The translations under genes were made by a program, and so were the position numbers. Of a stretch of 7,318 bases of DNA, positions 7,302-7,318 are shown piece by piece. The stretch comes from Bacillota bacterium (GTDB lineage: Bacteria > Bacillota_C > Negativicutes > Sporomusales > Sporomusaceae). Under the pieces are notes generated by a model. The model was not told the DNA's origin and ran no database searches. It saw only the letters and a program-made list of their open reading frames with translations. Position 1 is the first letter of the stretch, and each line of letters opens with the position of its first letter. The stretch covers positions 1 to 7,318 of the forward strand of contig JAEZQV010000314.1 of the NCBI GenBank assembly GCA_023441125.1, written 5' to 3'.

Positions 7302-7318
7302 ATGCTACTGGCTGTAAC
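7302..7318 (+). CDS. Start of an unidentified plus-strand gene (cut by right edge)
   Basis: A strong ribosome site, TTTAGGAGG (7287-7295), stands 6 bases before ATG 7302, and the frame reads MLLAV followed by a codon beginning AC. It follows the terminator at 7177-7213, so it starts a new transcription unit. Five residues are too few to name a product. Confidence 0.5.

Noticed and set aside
7302..7318. Naming the right-edge gene as a type III pantothenate kinase from the MLLAV start
   Set aside because: Five residues cannot support a family assignment.

Overview
The window reads as chromosome of an endospore-forming, probably anaerobic, moderate-GC member of the Bacillota. The Sporomusa/Pelosinus-like Negativicutes are my best guess, but this is inference. 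The clues are a BclA/BclB-type collagen-like exosporium protein, an iron-sulfur flavoprotein with a compact cysteine motif, DUF2000 and LCM-type methyltransferase genes, and strong Shine-Dalgarno sequences. There are five complete protein genes, one large gene cut by the left edge, and the first codons of another gene at the right edge. No rRNA, tRNA, IS element or CRISPR array was seen.

Left half (1-3201, minus strand): one very long open frame of 1067 codons running off the left edge. Its N-terminal ~410 residues form an endonuclease Q-like module (PHP metallo-phosphoesterase plus a four-cysteine zinc ribbon). An Ala/Pro-rich linker then joins this to a UvrD/Rep-type superfamily 1 DNA helicase that is complete up to the start of motif VI. 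This is a plausible single-polypeptide machine for nicking and unwinding deaminated DNA, and is the most interesting gene here.

Middle (3303-4557): a divergent pair. On the minus strand is an iron-sulfur flavoprotein of the Isf/NADPH-dependent FMN reductase type, with a terminator after it. On the plus strand is an HxlR-family regulator with two CxxC pairs. Their predicted promoters overlap at the -10 elements, and a pair of AGTACG direct repeats 22 bp apart lies beside them, so the regulator probably controls both directions in response to redox or electrophile stress. The regulator gene is followed after 40 bp by an LCM-family SAM-dependent methyltransferase (4598-5467), likely in the same transcript.

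Right half (5473-7318): a small DUF2000 gene on the minus strand converges on the methyltransferase with a 5-bp gap. A 307-bp non-coding stretch holds an orphan 15-bp terminator-like hairpin and a possible sigma-K promoter. After it comes a plus-strand gene for a collagen-like spore-surface protein with five 23-residue tandem units, each breaking the Gly-X-Y register, and a BclB-like C-terminal domain. A strong terminator follows, then the ribosome binding site and first five codons of an unidentified plus-strand gene.
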